Below, piece after piece: positions 30,746 to 40,642 of a DNA stretch of 64,000 nucleotides. Within the stretch, counting starts at the first letter, position 1, and each line of letters begins with the position of its first letter. The translations under genes and the position numbers were made by a program. The stretch comes from Woeseiaceae bacterium. GTDB taxonomy: Bacteria > Pseudomonadota > Gammaproteobacteria > Steroidobacterales > Woeseiaceae. The stretch covers positions 1 through 64,000 of the forward strand of contig JAJFKS010000028.1 of the NCBI GenBank assembly GCA_021773115.1, read 5' to 3'. The notes beneath the pieces are model-generated. The model did no database searches and was not told where the DNA came from. It saw nothing but the letters and a program-made list of their open reading frames with translations.

Positions 30746-33712
30746 TTATTCCAGTGCGAACAACATCCGGACTCCGGCGCGTTTCTCAACCAACACACCA
30801 TCCTGTTGAACAGGCTCAAACTCCCATCTCTCAACCGCGTTGACAGCCGCGCTGACGAAAACGTCGCCTGGCTCGGAGGCGCGAACCTCCACGTCTTTGA
30901 CATGGCCATCAATGGCGACCGTAAACACCACGTCCACCCAGCCCGACTGGTTACGGCGTTGCGCGTTGCGCGGGTACTTCGGCGCGACGTAGCGCACTCG
31001 ATTCAACGAACTGATAGTGACCGGTGATTCAATAACGGGTTTGCCTGTTGTCGCGGAGTTCGCCGCTTGCCCGGTGACAGCGCCCGACGCTTCGGGATTC
31101 CTTCCACTGGCGGGATTGATTTGCTCGGACTCAACACTGCGAGACTCTGACGGGGTGTTGTCCGCCGCCTCATCGGCTATGGCAAACGTCGTCGCCGACA
31201 GGTTGGAATTCTCCGCTACAGTTTCGTCAGTGTCGGTATCGTCCTGATTCAGTTGCGCCTCCGCGGCGAGCCGATCGGCCTCCGCCTGGCGATCTGCCTC
31301 GGCTATGCGTTCTGCCTCGGCGGCTTGGGCAGCCTCGGCCTCGCGACGCAGTTCTGCCTGTCGCTCAGCTTCTGCGCGTTGTTCGCGTTCGGCAGTCGCT
31401 GCACGCGTTGTCGCGAGGGCTGCGAACATCGCGGCGACTTCAGCGTTTGACGGATCCACCGCTTTGGCGTCCGCAAGAAGATCTTCGGCCGCATTCAGCC
31501 GGCCGCTATCCATTTCCGTGCGCGCCTGGAAAACGAGTTTGCTTGCGACGACACTCAAGCCCTGTCGTGCCGGGATATTTTCCGGATCATTCGAAAGTAC
31601 GAGTTGGTAGTAATAGCGTGCGTTGTCGTTTGCCGGTGAAAGCAGGGCGCCAGCCTCAAGGCGGGCGGTGGCCTTTGCAAGAACTTCATCCACTTGTTGC
31701 GCGCTGCGCGCAGTGGTGAGTTCGGTGTCTACTGCGTTAATTTCACTGCTATCGACGCCGACGATATTGCGGGCGGCGCGCAAAGCGTTCGCGGCATCTT
31801 CGAAGCGGTCATCCAGAATCGCAGCACGCGCTTCGTCAAGTTGGCGGCGAAGTTGCATCTGCGCCAACTGTGACGTCAGGAATGGCAATCGTGAATTTTG
31901 CGGATCGACTGACGCAACTCGTTGCAAAGCCGCATCAGCATCATCCAGCCTGGATTCAAGCATGGCAGTTTCGGACATGCCGAGTGCCTTGCCGATTGCG
32001 GCATCCAACTCGATAGCAACTAGCGAATTGTCCGGGTCACGGTTAAGCGCAGCCGCGAAGAGTTCGATCGCATTGCTGCCGGTTGGGTTGAAAATCTGGC
32101 CCGCATCGTCGGCGAGGCGGGCTTCCTCAAGCAGCGCACTGGTGTCGATCGCGTCGGCGGCCGGCGGTTGCTCGTCGAAAACGACATCCGCCTCCTGAAA
32201 GCGCGGGTTTGCAAGTGTTTCTTCTTGCGGCACAGTGCCGTCGTCAGGACTACCCATCATCCAAAAGCCGACGGCAATGACGACAACCAGTACACCCGCC
32301 GCAATACCGAGCATTTTCGGATTTCGTATCCAGGACCCGCCTGCACCACCACCTAGGTCTGATGAAACGAGGTCCGCTGTGGGAACAGGTGACTCGCTGA
32401 CTTTAGCGCGTGATTTTGATGAGAATTTTTCACCTACGGAGCTCAGCAGCCCGGTGACCGTTTCAGTGAAACTGCCGTCGTCGTCGCCAAAAGCGTCGGA
32501 GAGTGCATCGTCAATCAGTGAAGCATCATCGCTCGTGGTGCCAAACGGTCGATCGGCCGGCGCCGCGCGTAGTGGCACCTCTTTGACTTTTTGCGCCGCC
32601 GCGGGCGGAACGGCGGCTGCCGGTTTTGGTTTTGCAACCTCGACTGGCTTCGGTGCTGCTTTTGCCACTGCTTCGGCGGCAGGTTTTGGTGCAGCTTTTC
32701 TGGCAGCAGGTGTGGGTGCTTTAGCCGGTGCCACTGGATTGCCCGCTGCCGCTCCTGACGCTGCCGCGGCCATCTTGAATGCAGCATCCGGCGCTTCGAG
32801 GTGATGCTTGACCGATGCTTCAACGGCGAGTCGAGCCCGGCCGGGTGACACCGGTTTCAACAGGAATCGGTACACCTTGCCACGGTTTATCAGATCCATC
32901 AGCATCTCGCCATCGTCGCGGCGACCCGCAACGATGGAAACCAGTCGCGGCGAGCTTTTTCGCAAGTGCTGTGTCAATTGTTCGATCTTGTCGCCGACCA
33001 TGGCAGCATCGACGACGGCGACACCGATTTTGTGTTTGGCAATCGCGTCGTTCGCTTGTGCCAGAGTGTTGGCGTAATAGACCTTATGCATTCCCTCGGA
33101 CGAATCATTAATCGTCTCGAGAAATTCCTGGTCTTTGGTCAACACAAGGATATCGACAGACCGGGAACCGACATTAGCGGCCGCCGATATTTTCTTCGGA
33201 TTCAGTGCTGGCATACGGCCAGTGCCATCGCTGATGATCGTGGAGCCGTTTTCCGATGTTTCCATAATGATATGTTCGGCGGGTTCATCAACGCTGGCGA
33301 CGGTATCGTTTGCTGCTCCAGCAAGCGCCATCAGTCGCATTTGACGGGTGGCGTTATCGACGAGCTTACTGAGGCCTTCGCTCGTGACGTTGCCAGTTAC
33401 AACCTGGAAAACTTCTTCTTCGCCGACCAAGGCCTGTAGGTCCCGCCCGGATTCTCCGGCGAGCAAAATGCCGATGGTTTCCGGGGAACGTTTTTTCGCT
33501 TCCCGGAGAGCATCGAGTCCACTCATGCCCGGAAGGTCCTGTGCCGTTATGATGATATTGATCGGAGTGTCAACAAGCGTATTCAAAGCTTCGCTGCCAC
33601 TCGTTGCGCAATGGACCGTATAGTTGTCGCTAAACCCTGAACTCAGTGAGTCCAGTGTCGATTGCTCACTATGCAACAATAATACTTGTGTCTTGAATCG
33701 GTCCAACGGCAC
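30746..33712 (-). CDS. Receiver-receiver-membrane-TPR-TonB fusion protein
   Basis: This 988-aa protein has an unusual order of parts. Residues 8-125 form a receiver-like domain whose phospho-acceptor position is Ala57 (ITAQDLPGM). Residues 187-305 form a second receiver-like domain that keeps Asp235 (VAVVDAAM) and Lys286. An Ala/Pro/Lys-rich linker spans 320-385, an acidic stretch 390-420 and one membrane helix about 467-486. A long TPR-like helical repeat region follows, including a charged coiled-coil rich in Ala/Glu/Arg. The C-terminus (about 905-988, VRYVAPKYPRNAQRRNQSGW) is a TonB domain. The receivers would be cytoplasmic and the TonB domain periplasmic. It is monocistronic, and function is unknown. 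Confidence 0.85.
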   Translation of the reverse strand: MPLDRFKTQVLLLHSEQSTLDSLSSGFSDNYTVHCATSGSEALNTLVDTPINIIITAQDLPGMSGLDALREAKKRSPETIGILLAGESGRDLQALVGEEEVFQVVTGNVTSEGLSKLVDNATRQMRLMALAGAANDTVASVDEPAEHIIMETSENGSTIISDGTGRMPALNPKKISAAANVGSRSVDILVLTKDQEFLETINDSSEGMHKVYYANTLAQANDAIAKHKIGVAVVDAAMVGDKIEQLTQHLRKSSPRLVSIVAGRRDDGEMLMDLINRGKVYRFLLKPVSPGRARLAVEASVKHHLEAPDAAFKMAAAASGAAAGNPVAPAKAPTPAARKAAPKPAAEAVAKAAPKPVEVAKPKPAAAVPPAAAQKVKEVPLRAAPADRPFGTTSDDASLIDDALSDAFGDDDGSFTETVTGLLSSVGEKFSSKSRAKVSESPVPTADLVSSDLGGGAGGSWIRNPKMLGIAAGVLVVVIAVGFWMMGSPDDGTVPQEETLANPRFQEADVVFDEQPPAADAIDTSALLEEARLADDAGQIFNPTGSNAIELFAAALNRDPDNSLVAIELDAAIGKALGMSETAMLESRLDDADAALQRVASVDPQNSRLPFLTSQLAQMQLRRQLDEARAAILDDRFEDAANALRAARNIVGVDSSEINAVDTELTTARSAQQVDEVLAKATARLEAGALLSPANDNARYYYQLVLSNDPENIPARQGLSVVASKLVFQARTEMDSGRLNAAEDLLADAKAVDPSNAEVAAMFAALATTRAATAEREQRAEAERQAELRREAEAAQAAEAERIAEADRQAEADRLAAEAQLNQDDTDTDETVAENSNLSATTFAIADEAADNTPSESRSVESEQINPASGRNPEASGAVTGQAANSATTGKPVIESPVTISSLNRVRYVAPKYPRNAQRRNQSGWVDVVFTVAIDGHVKDVEVRASEPGDVFVSAAVNAVERWEFEPVQQDGVLVEKRAGVRMLFALE

Positions 33713-33897
33713 TTGGTTTCCTCCAAAGTCTTATGTCGAATCGCTCGCGCGGTCCATGCGTCATAAGAGTATAGCCCTCGGTTTCGCCGAGATTGTCGTA
33801 GAGGATCGACAGAATGTTGAATTTGTGACACGGCGCACAATGCAAGTGCAGGGCGCGTCACGTTTAGGGTTTCGGCGTCCGATCGTTTCAGAATTTA

Positions 33898-35817
33898 CTA
33901 TTTCAGACCGCGACTTTCAATTTCGTCCTGGAGCATTTTCAGGGCGTCATCCAGCGACATAACTTCTTGTTTCTTGGAGCCGATACGGCGAATCGCAACG
34001 CTGCGATTTTCCATTTCCCGCTGGCCAACCGCGAATTGTACCGGGATCTTGGCAACACTGTGCTCGCGAACCTTATAGGATATTTTCTCGTTGCGAAGAT
34101 CGGAGCGGGCTCGCAGGCCGTTGCGCCTGAGCAGGTTTTCAATTTCAGTCGCGTACTCGTCGGCGTCCGAGGTAATTGTCAGCACTTGCACTTGCACCGG
34201 TGCCAGCCACAAGGGCAGGTTGCCGGCATGGTGCTCGATCAGTATTCCCATGAAGCGTTCAAGTGATCCGAAAATTGCGCGGTGCAACATGACCGGCAGA
34301 TGTTTCTCGCCATCTTCGCCAATGTAGCTCGCACCAAGTCGGCCCGGCATGTTGAGGTCGACCTGCAGGGTGCCGCATTGCCAGTCCCGACCGATCGCAT
34401 CGCGCAAAACGAATTCCAGTTTCGGCCCGTAGAACGCACCTTCCCCGGGGTTGTGTGTGTAGTCGAGGCCGGCAACTTCGAGCGCTTTTACCAATGCTGC
34501 TTCAGCCTGATCCCAAACTGCGTCGTCACCGACTCGTACCTCCGGACGATCAGCAAATTTTATCCGAACGTCGTTGAAACCGAAGTCACGATAGATGCCG
34601 AGAATCAGCGAACACACGGCGACCGATTCGTCGGTGATTTGCTCCGGTGTACAAAAGACGTGCGCGTCGTCCTGCGTAAATGCGCGTACGCGCATCATGC
34701 CGTGTAACGCTCCAGACGGCTCGTAACGATGGCATTTGCCGAACTCCGCCAAACGCGTGGGCAGGTCGCGGTAACTGGTGATGCCCTGCTTGAAAACCTG
34801 GACATGGCCGGGGCAATTCATCGGCTTGATGGCGTAGGTGCGGCCGTCAACGGTCTCGGTCGTAAACATGTGATCACCGAACGACTCCCAGTGACCAGAC
34901 GCTTCCCACAGGGAGCGCGACACGATCTCGGGCGTATTGATTTCCTCATAGCCGGCGGCATTTTGCTGTTCTCGCATAAAGCCGATCAGGCCTTGAAACA
35001 GGCTCCAACCTTTGGGATGCCAAAACACCGCACCGGGCGCCTCTTCCTGGAAGTGGAACAGGTCCATCACGCGGCCGAGGCGGCGATGGTCTCGCTTTTC
35101 CGCTTCTTCAAGCATGTGCAAATACTGCCGAAGCTGCTTGTCGTTCGCCCAGGCGGTACCGTAAATGCGCTGCAACATTTCGTTGTTGGAGTCGCCGCGC
35201 CAGTAGGCACCAGAGACATGTGTCAATTTGAAGGACTTGCCGAGCTTGCCGGTACTCGGCAAGTGCGGCCCACGGCACAGGTCAATAAAGTCGCCTTGTC
35301 GATACAGCGTGAGATCTTCGTCGGACGGAATACTCTCGATGATCTCTGCTTTGTATTGCTCCCCGATGCTGCGGAAAAATTCAACGGCTTTGTCACGCTG
35401 CCAGACCTCGCGCTCGATCGGCTCATCGCGATCGACGATTTCCTTCATGCGCGCCTCGATGGTTTCGAGGTCGGCATCCGTGAACGGTTCGGATCGTGAA
35501 AAGTCGTAATAAAAACCGTTCTCGATAGCTGGACCGATCGTCACCTGTGTATCCGGCCACAACTCTTTCACCGCTTCGGCGAGCACATGGGCTGCGTCAT
35601 GCCGCAGCAGCTCGAGACCATCGTCAGATTCGCGTGTCAGGATTTCGACCCGGGCGTCCTGCTGGATGGGCCGGGAAAGATCCCAGTCGGCACCATCGAC
35701 CCGCACAGCCACAGCGGCCTTGGCGAGGCCGGCGCCGATACTCGCGGCGAGTTCGGCTCCGCTGACTCGGGCGTCGAACTGACGCTCGGAACCGTCAGGT
35801 AAGGTAATTTTCGGCAT
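33898..35817 (-). CDS. thrS: Threonyl-tRNA synthetase
   Basis: This 639-aa class II synthetase has standard domains: TGS (1-62), the editing domain with HDAAH (HxxxH) near residue 73, the catalytic core with [11 protein letters not shown] and [15 protein letters not shown], motif 3 in [15 protein letters not shown], and the anticodon-binding domain to the end. It charges tRNA-Thr. In many gammaproteobacteria infC, rpmI and rplT follow thrS; here a TonB-fusion gene lies downstream instead. It is divergent from glnS across a large inverted repeat. Confidence 0.97.
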   Translation of the reverse strand: MPKITLPDGSERQFDARVSGAELAASIGAGLAKAAVAVRVDGADWDLSRPIQQDARVEILTRESDDGLELLRHDAAHVLAEAVKELWPDTQVTIGPAIENGFYYDFSRSEPFTDADLETIEARMKEIVDRDEPIEREVWQRDKAVEFFRSIGEQYKAEIIESIPSDEDLTLYRQGDFIDLCRGPHLPSTGKLGKSFKLTHVSGAYWRGDSNNEMLQRIYGTAWANDKQLRQYLHMLEEAEKRDHRRLGRVMDLFHFQEEAPGAVFWHPKGWSLFQGLIGFMREQQNAAGYEEINTPEIVSRSLWEASGHWESFGDHMFTTETVDGRTYAIKPMNCPGHVQVFKQGITSYRDLPTRLAEFGKCHRYEPSGALHGMMRVRAFTQDDAHVFCTPEQITDESVAVCSLILGIYRDFGFNDVRIKFADRPEVRVGDDAVWDQAEAALVKALEVAGLDYTHNPGEGAFYGPKLEFVLRDAIGRDWQCGTLQVDLNMPGRLGASYIGEDGEKHLPVMLHRAIFGSLERFMGILIEHHAGNLPLWLAPVQVQVLTITSDADEYATEIENLLRRNGLRARSDLRNEKISYKVREHSVAKIPVQFAVGQREMENRSVAIRRIGSKKQEVMSLDDALKMLQDEIESRGLK

Positions 35818-35850
35818 AATTTTCAGCTGCTTGCAGTCTCAGACGTAAGG

Positions 35851-35908
35851 GCGCGTTATTGTACGCGAATTGCCCCGTGGATAAACATTTCGCGTACAAT
35901 AGCGCCCC
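35851..35908. promoter_or_regulatory. Mirror-image divergent promoter region of thrS and glnS
   Basis: ATTGTACGCGAA (35858-35869) and its exact complement TTCGCGTACAAT (35889-35900) form a 12-bp perfect inverted repeat separated by 19 nt, and flanking GCGC blocks extend it with a one-base bulge. Each arm carries TACAAT, a good -10 hexamer, pointing outward toward thrS and glnS. No strong -35 is seen. It could be a paired promoter or a binding site for a dimeric regulator. Confidence 0.5.
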
Positions 35909-35933
35909 TTCGAAAACCGTCAGACAATTCCTC

Positions 35934-37610
35934 ATGAGCGAAACCGAATCGCGGGATTTCATCCGGCAGATCATCTCTGATGATCTTGAGTCCGGAAAGC
36001 ACCAGCAGATCACTACCCGTTTCCCGCCGGAGCCCAATGGCTATCTGCATATCGGCCATGTCATGTCGATTTGCCTGAACTTCGGCGTGACCGAGGAAAC
36101 GGGCGGGCGCACCTACCTGCGATTCGATGACACGAATCCGGGGAAGGAGAGCTCTGAATACGTTGAAGCCATTAAGCGCGACGTACGCTGGCTCGGTTTT
36201 GACTGGGGCGGCCGCCTCACGCATGCGTCCGATTACTTCAACAAGCTCTATGATGCGGCCATCAAACTGGTTGAAATGGGCGTGGCCTACGTTGACAGCC
36301 TGAGTGCGGAGGAGATACGAAGCTATCGCGGAACCCTGACAGAGCCTGGCAAGAACAGTCCGCATCGCGATCGTAGCGTTAAGGAAAACCTGGATCTTCT
36401 CGCGCGCATGAGAGCGGGTGAGTTTGATGATGGCGAGATGGTACTGCGTGCCAAGATCGACATGAGCTCGCCGAATATGAATTTGCGAGATCCGGCGCTG
36501 TATCGTATTCGCCATGTGGAACACCAGCACACCGGCAACACTTGGTGCATCTACCCGATGTACGATTTCGCGCACACACTGTCCGACGCATTTGAAGAAA
36601 TTACGCATTCACTTTGCACGCTTGAATTCGAAGATCACCGGCCTTTGTACAACTGGTTCCTGGATCAACTAGAGCCTCGGCATCGGCCAAGGCAAATCGA
36701 ATTTTCACGCCTGAATCTTGCATACGCGATCACCAGCAAGCGCAAACTGAACGCGCTGGTCGAAGAGGGCATCGTTGAGGGTTGGGATGACCCGAGAATG
36801 CCGACAATTGCCGGTATGCGACGTCGCGGCTATCCGGCGGCGGCGTTGCGGGATTTCGTACATCGTGCCGGCGTAACAAAAAAAGACAAACTTATCGAAA
36901 TGGGTGTGCTTGAAAACTCCGTACGCGAAATCCTGGGCGAGGAAGCGCCACGACGCATGGCGGTGCTGAAGCCGCTTAAGGTGGTGCTGACCAACTACCC
37001 GGAAAACACGGTCGAGATGATGGAGGCGATGAATCATCCTGCGCGTCCGGAATTCGGCACGCGCGAGCTGCCATTTTCACGGGAGTTGTGGATTGAGCAG
37101 GATGACTTTATGGAAGAGGCGCCCCGAAAATTTTTCCGCCTGAAGCCAGGTGGCGAAGTGCGCCTTCGCTTTGGCTATATCATCCGCTGTGACGAGGTGA
37201 TCAAAAACGACGCCGGCGAAGTCATCGAATTGCGTTGCAGCTACGATCCAGAAACGCGTAGCGGCAGCGCGAACAGCGATCGCAAAGTCAAGGGTACGAT
37301 CCACTGGGTGTCATGTGCTGAGTCGATCGATGCCAGTGTTCGTTTGTATGACCGTCTGTTTACCGTTGCCAATCCGAACACTGCTGAAGATTTCCATGCA
37401 GTTATGAACGCGGATTCGCTGCAAACGGTTGCTGCGAAACTCGAACCGTCATTGGCGGCATTAGAAAACGATGAGCCGGTTCAGTTTGAACGTCTTGGAT
37501 ATTTTTGCGCCGACAGCGAGTCTGAGGATGAATCAGTATTCAATCGTATCGTGACGTTACGGGATTCCTGGGCAAAACTGGAAAAACAGGCTATGCAGGA
37601 ACAGGAGTAG
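35934..37610 (+). CDS. glnS: Glutaminyl-tRNA synthetase
   Basis: Start is ATG 35934 (MSETESRDFIRQIISDDLES); an ATG at 35859 in frame lies in the promoter inverted repeat. The 558-aa class I enzyme shows the HIGH region TTRFPPEPNGYLHIGHVMS, RFDDTNPGKE, the KMSKS-type loop ITSKRKLNALVEEGIVEGWD, and the C-terminal beta-barrel anticodon domain. It charges tRNA-Gln directly, so this organism does not depend on the amidotransferase route for tRNA-Gln. Confidence 0.96.
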   Translation: MSETESRDFIRQIISDDLESGKHQQITTRFPPEPNGYLHIGHVMSICLNFGVTEETGGRTYLRFDDTNPGKESSEYVEAIKRDVRWLGFDWGGRLTHASDYFNKLYDAAIKLVEMGVAYVDSLSAEEIRSYRGTLTEPGKNSPHRDRSVKENLDLLARMRAGEFDDGEMVLRAKIDMSSPNMNLRDPALYRIRHVEHQHTGNTWCIYPMYDFAHTLSDAFEEITHSLCTLEFEDHRPLYNWFLDQLEPRHRPRQIEFSRLNLAYAITSKRKLNALVEEGIVEGWDDPRMPTIAGMRRRGYPAAALRDFVHRAGVTKKDKLIEMGVLENSVREILGEEAPRRMAVLKPLKVVLTNYPENTVEMMEAMNHPARPEFGTRELPFSRELWIEQDDFMEEAPRKFFRLKPGGEVRLRFGYIIRCDEVIKNDAGEVIELRCSYDPETRSGSANSDRKVKGTIHWVSCAESIDASVRLYDRLFTVANPNTAEDFHAVMNADSLQTVAAKLEPSLAALENDEPVQFERLGYFCADSESEDESVFNRIVTLRDSWAKLEKQAMQEQE

Positions 37611-37658
37611 GGTGCAAACGGAATACCGCCCAACAAAACCGACTTCAATTTAAGACAC

Positions 37659-37735
37659 ACGGCGGCATTTAGCCTAACAGGGGCAGATGCCAGTAGCTGA
37701 CGGAATCGTCTCCTGGTGACCGCAAGCCGGTTACC
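37659..37735 (+). repeat. Dispersed repeat, copy 13 (isolated, outside the array)
   Basis: The left end CGGCGGCATTTAGCC, the middle TAGCTGACGGAATCGTCTCC and TGGTGACCGC, and the right end CAAGCCGGTTA match copy 5 closely. It lies between glnS and acr3, 25 kb from the next copy, showing that the repeat is not confined to the left-hand array. Confidence 0.7.
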
Positions 37736-37751
37736 TCGCAATTTATCTACC

Positions 37752-38786
37752 TCACATATCAGGATGATCATCCTCAAACCAGTGACTCGTGCGATTGATC
37801 ATCGCGACAAGCGATAACATCACAGGAACCTCAACAAGGACACCCACAACGGTGGCCAGTGCGGCTCCTGAATTCAAACCAAAGAGTGAGATGGCGACAG
37901 CGACTGCCAACTCAAAAAAGTTCGATGTACCGATTAAGCATGCTGGCGCTGCGATCTTGTGCGGCAACTTCATTGCCCTCGCAGCGCCATACGCCATCAC
38001 AAAAATGCCGTAGGTTTGGATTAGCAGTGGTATCGCGATGAGTACGATGACCACAGGTTCATTGATGATTTTTTCGGCTTGAAACCCGAACAGCAGCACA
38101 ACGGTTGCAAGTAACCCGATCACCGACCACGGCTTCAAAGTACCGACAAATTCCTCAACCTGGCTATTACCCCCATTCTTTTCGAGTCGGTGGCGAGTTA
38201 GCGCACCGGCAATCAGTGGTAGCAGCACATACAAGACCACAGAGAGAAGCAGCGTCTCCCAGGGCACGGCAATGTCCGTTACGCCCAGAAGGAGGGCCGC
38301 GAGCGGCGCAAATGCGAACACCATGATGATGTCGTTGACTGAAACCTGCACCAGTGTGTAATTCGGATCGCCGTCTGTTAGCTGACTCCACACGAACACC
38401 ATAGCCGTGCAGGGTGCTACACCGAGCAATATCATCCCTGCGATGTACTCAGTCGCGGACTGCGGGTCAACCCAGCCCACAAAGAGTACCTTGAAAAAGA
38501 GCCAGCCTAAGGCCGCCATGGTGAATGGCTTGATTAGCCAATTCACAACAAGTGTCAAGAAAAGCCCCTTCGGCTTTTTGCCAACGTCTTTGATGGCGGA
38601 AAAATCGATCTGTACCATCATCGGGTAAATCATCACCCAAATGAGAACAGCGACGATTAGATTGACATGAGCGTATTCAATACTTGCGATTCCCTGAAAA
38701 ATGCCAGGCAGTATGTTGCCCAACAAAACGCCTGCCACGATGCACAGCCCTACCCAGACAGACAGGTAGCGTTCAAACAATCCCAT
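37752..38786 (-). CDS. acr3: ACR3-family arsenite efflux permease
   Basis: The start is Met at 38786, with GGAGAGG 6 nt upstream. The 344-aa protein has about ten membrane helices with ACR3 hallmarks: [51 protein letters not shown] with the conserved Cys needed for As(III) transport, and [20 protein letters not shown]. It exports arsenite using the proton gradient. No arsR, arsC or arsH is adjacent; repeat copy 13 lies just beyond its 3' end. Confidence 0.93.
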   Translation of the reverse strand: MGLFERYLSVWVGLCIVAGVLLGNILPGIFQGIASIEYAHVNLIVAVLIWVMIYPMMVQIDFSAIKDVGKKPKGLFLTLVVNWLIKPFTMAALGWLFFKVLFVGWVDPQSATEYIAGMILLGVAPCTAMVFVWSQLTDGDPNYTLVQVSVNDIIMVFAFAPLAALLLGVTDIAVPWETLLLSVVLYVLLPLIAGALTRHRLEKNGGNSQVEEFVGTLKPWSVIGLLATVVLLFGFQAEKIINEPVVIVLIAIPLLIQTYGIFVMAYGAARAMKLPHKIAAPACLIGTSNFFELAVAVAISLFGLNSGAALATVVGVLVEVPVMLSLVAMINRTSHWFEDDHPDM

Positions 38787-39152
38787 GAGTAACCTCTCCA
38801 ATTCGCGTCAATAAGTCGCCAGGTTGTGGAGTCGGCTGGTGTGCATCCGAATTTCCTGACAAGAACCTGATCCGTCGTTCGATTGGATGATCATCCCATG
38901 GCATTCGCCGAGGCATCCATTGTCCGTTGGCTTTCCGATATATGCATATTATTCGAAATAACTGGCTTGTCCAAAATAGGCTTGGGCCACACTTCCGCCG
39001 CTTAAAATTTCAGTACATGCCATCCATTGCCGGGCGATTTTCACAGTTCAAACTCTCCCCGATTCGCCACTACTATTGGCTGCGGGCCAGCAAAACGTGA
39101 TTTCTCTTCTATACTCAAGGAGACACAACTAAAACAAGAAAAGGACTGAATC
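38787..39152. other. Intergenic region between acr3 and a small secreted protein gene
   Basis: No gene is seen. It holds an AT-rich patch with short dyad character (ATATATGCATATTATTCGAA, about 38938-38957) that could be part of the acr3 control region, and a TATACT hexamer at about 39111 upstream of the gene at 39153. Confidence 0.35.
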
Positions 39153-39530
39153 ATGTTAAAGAAAATTATGTTGGCGACCGTAACATCGGTATTCCTGCTT
39201 CTGTCGGTCGCTGTCCATGCAGAGCCGGTCACGATCGTATTTTCCTGCAAATTGAATGATGGCAGCACCAAGAACGATGCTATGGCCATCAATGCGAGAT
39301 GGCTCAAGTGGGCTCGCGCAACGGGCGGTACTGACAAGATCACAAGCTCCTTCGTCTCGACGGTCATCGGTGACCTCGGCGGATTTATGTGGGTTGACAC
39401 CTACCCGGATATTGCGACCTGGGGCAAGGTTGCCGATGCCGACTCCGAGTTCGACGCGGAATTTGACGAAGTCTCGACCTGCAGCAGTAATCGAATGTAC
39501 CGGGGTGAAGAGACCATGCCCGCCAAGTAG
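39153..39530 (+). CDS. Small periplasmic protein of unknown function
   Basis: This 125-aa protein has a signal peptide (residues 1-23, ending AVHA) and AAAAGGA 8 nt before ATG. The mature domain has two Cys (FSCKLND, STCSSN) that may pair. The segment FMWVDTYPDIATWGKVADAD resembles the strand-helix pattern of dimeric alpha/beta-barrel proteins, but no family is certain. A hairpin follows the stop codon. Confidence 0.7.
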   Translation: MLKKIMLATVTSVFLLLSVAVHAEPVTIVFSCKLNDGSTKNDAMAINARWLKWARATGGTDKITSSFVSTVIGDLGGFMWVDTYPDIATWGKVADADSEFDAEFDEVSTCSSNRMYRGEETMPAK

Positions 39531-39541
39531 TCAAACACACA

Positions 39542-39568
39542 ACGACCCCAGGTAAACTCCGGGGTCGT
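39542..39568. terminator. Hairpin after the small periplasmic protein gene
   Basis: ACGACCCC (39542-39549) pairs with GGGGTCGT (39561-39568), extended by a GG/CC pair with one bulged A. There is no T-run, so it is a weak or factor-assisted terminator at best. From here to about 39834 I see no gene on either strand. Confidence 0.45.
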
Positions 39569-39861
39569 AGCCTCTCTCTGGTACTTTGATAAGCGCTGAA
39601 CTCTTGATCGGCGGTCGTATGAGTCTCGACGAATTCTGCAGTCGTGAAAAACCAGGTCCGGTGTCCAACTATTTCTTCCAGTTCGAGCTTTGATGCCTCG
39701 GCGTGGCTCAGTAAGCAATCTCGAAATATGCCTGGTTGATTTCGCCGTTGGCGCGACGATAGTTGCCGTTCTGGCATCCAAAGAAAGGGGAATGTCGTTC
39801 AACCATGAAATGAGATCCAATTGTCAGCTTTCTCATGATGAGTCGAAGTCGCAGTTCTGGC

Positions 39862-40518
39862 ATGAGGCGATTCGCATCATCCGCAGCGATCGCGCTCCCG
39901 ATAACGGTTGCACTGCTTTTCCTGATGACACGCCTAATCTTGCCGGGTGAGCATGACCGTATCGTCGCTCGCATGATTCGGAATATCGAATTGCAACGCG
40001 TTGTTCGATCTCCGGATCGTGCTGGAATTGCAGTCTTTCAAGGGCCTCAAGCGGTGGAAAAAAAGCCACCCTCGACGACTCCGACCTTAACGACCGAAGG
40101 CCCACACCAAACTCAAGACAGTACTGCGCTGCCCGATGGAAGCACGGGCACGAAAGGGCGTGCTCGTACAATCGATTGGTGGGCCGAGGCACGCAGCCTG
40201 GCCCAGGAATCTGATGAACAAGTCCTCAAACGATGGCTATTGGAGCAAGGATATGACCCTTATGTATCAATTATGCAGGGCCCGCTTCCTATCACGAATA
40301 GCGTGAAAGCGACATTGCCTCCAACTCAAGAAGACGCAACCGGCTATATGAATAGTTACGGTGATATGGAGTACAAGATTAGTGAAACCTGCGTTGCGAC
40401 AACGCAGGTTTCCGCACGCCTTGATCAATCGGACTTCGCTAAAGCGCTTCCGATGAGAATAACGTGCAAGTCTGCAACAAAGCGAAAATATACATTTGAC
40501 CGTCATGACGATGAATGA
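39862..40518 (+). CDS. Membrane-anchored protein with TonB-like N-terminus, unknown function
   Basis: An in-frame ATG pair at 39835 is possible, but Met at 39862 begins the helix MRRFASSAAIALPITVALLF directly. The 218-aa product has one N-terminal membrane helix followed by GEHDRIVARMIRNIELQRVV and a Pro/Thr-rich linker. The start and linker resemble the anchors of some TonB-family transducers, but the TonB C-terminal domain is absent. Instead a domain of about 110 residues (WAEARSLAQESDEQVLKRWL; a Cys pair in ETCVATT and ITCKSA) follows. No function is assigned. Confidence 0.55.
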   Translation: MRRFASSAAIALPITVALLFLMTRLILPGEHDRIVARMIRNIELQRVVRSPDRAGIAVFQGPQAVEKKPPSTTPTLTTEGPHQTQDSTALPDGSTGTKGRARTIDWWAEARSLAQESDEQVLKRWLLEQGYDPYVSIMQGPLPITNSVKATLPPTQEDATGYMNSYGDMEYKISETCVATTQVSARLDQSDFAKALPMRITCKSATKRKYTFDRHDDE

Positions 40519-40642
40519 CCACGAGTTGCCGGAAACAGACTGATGCAAATGGTTTGCCGACCGCTTGCCGTTGCAAAAAGCGTATGTTGGCGGCGTGACG
40601 GGATCTGACACCCGCAGTCTGATCCTTTCTCGACAAACTCTA

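Noticed and set aside
39385..39820. Two overlapping minus-strand ORFs of about 130 aa next to the small periplasmic protein gene
   Set aside because: They overlap the convincing plus-strand gene and its hairpin, have no ribosome sites, and show no conserved-looking segment long enough to trust.
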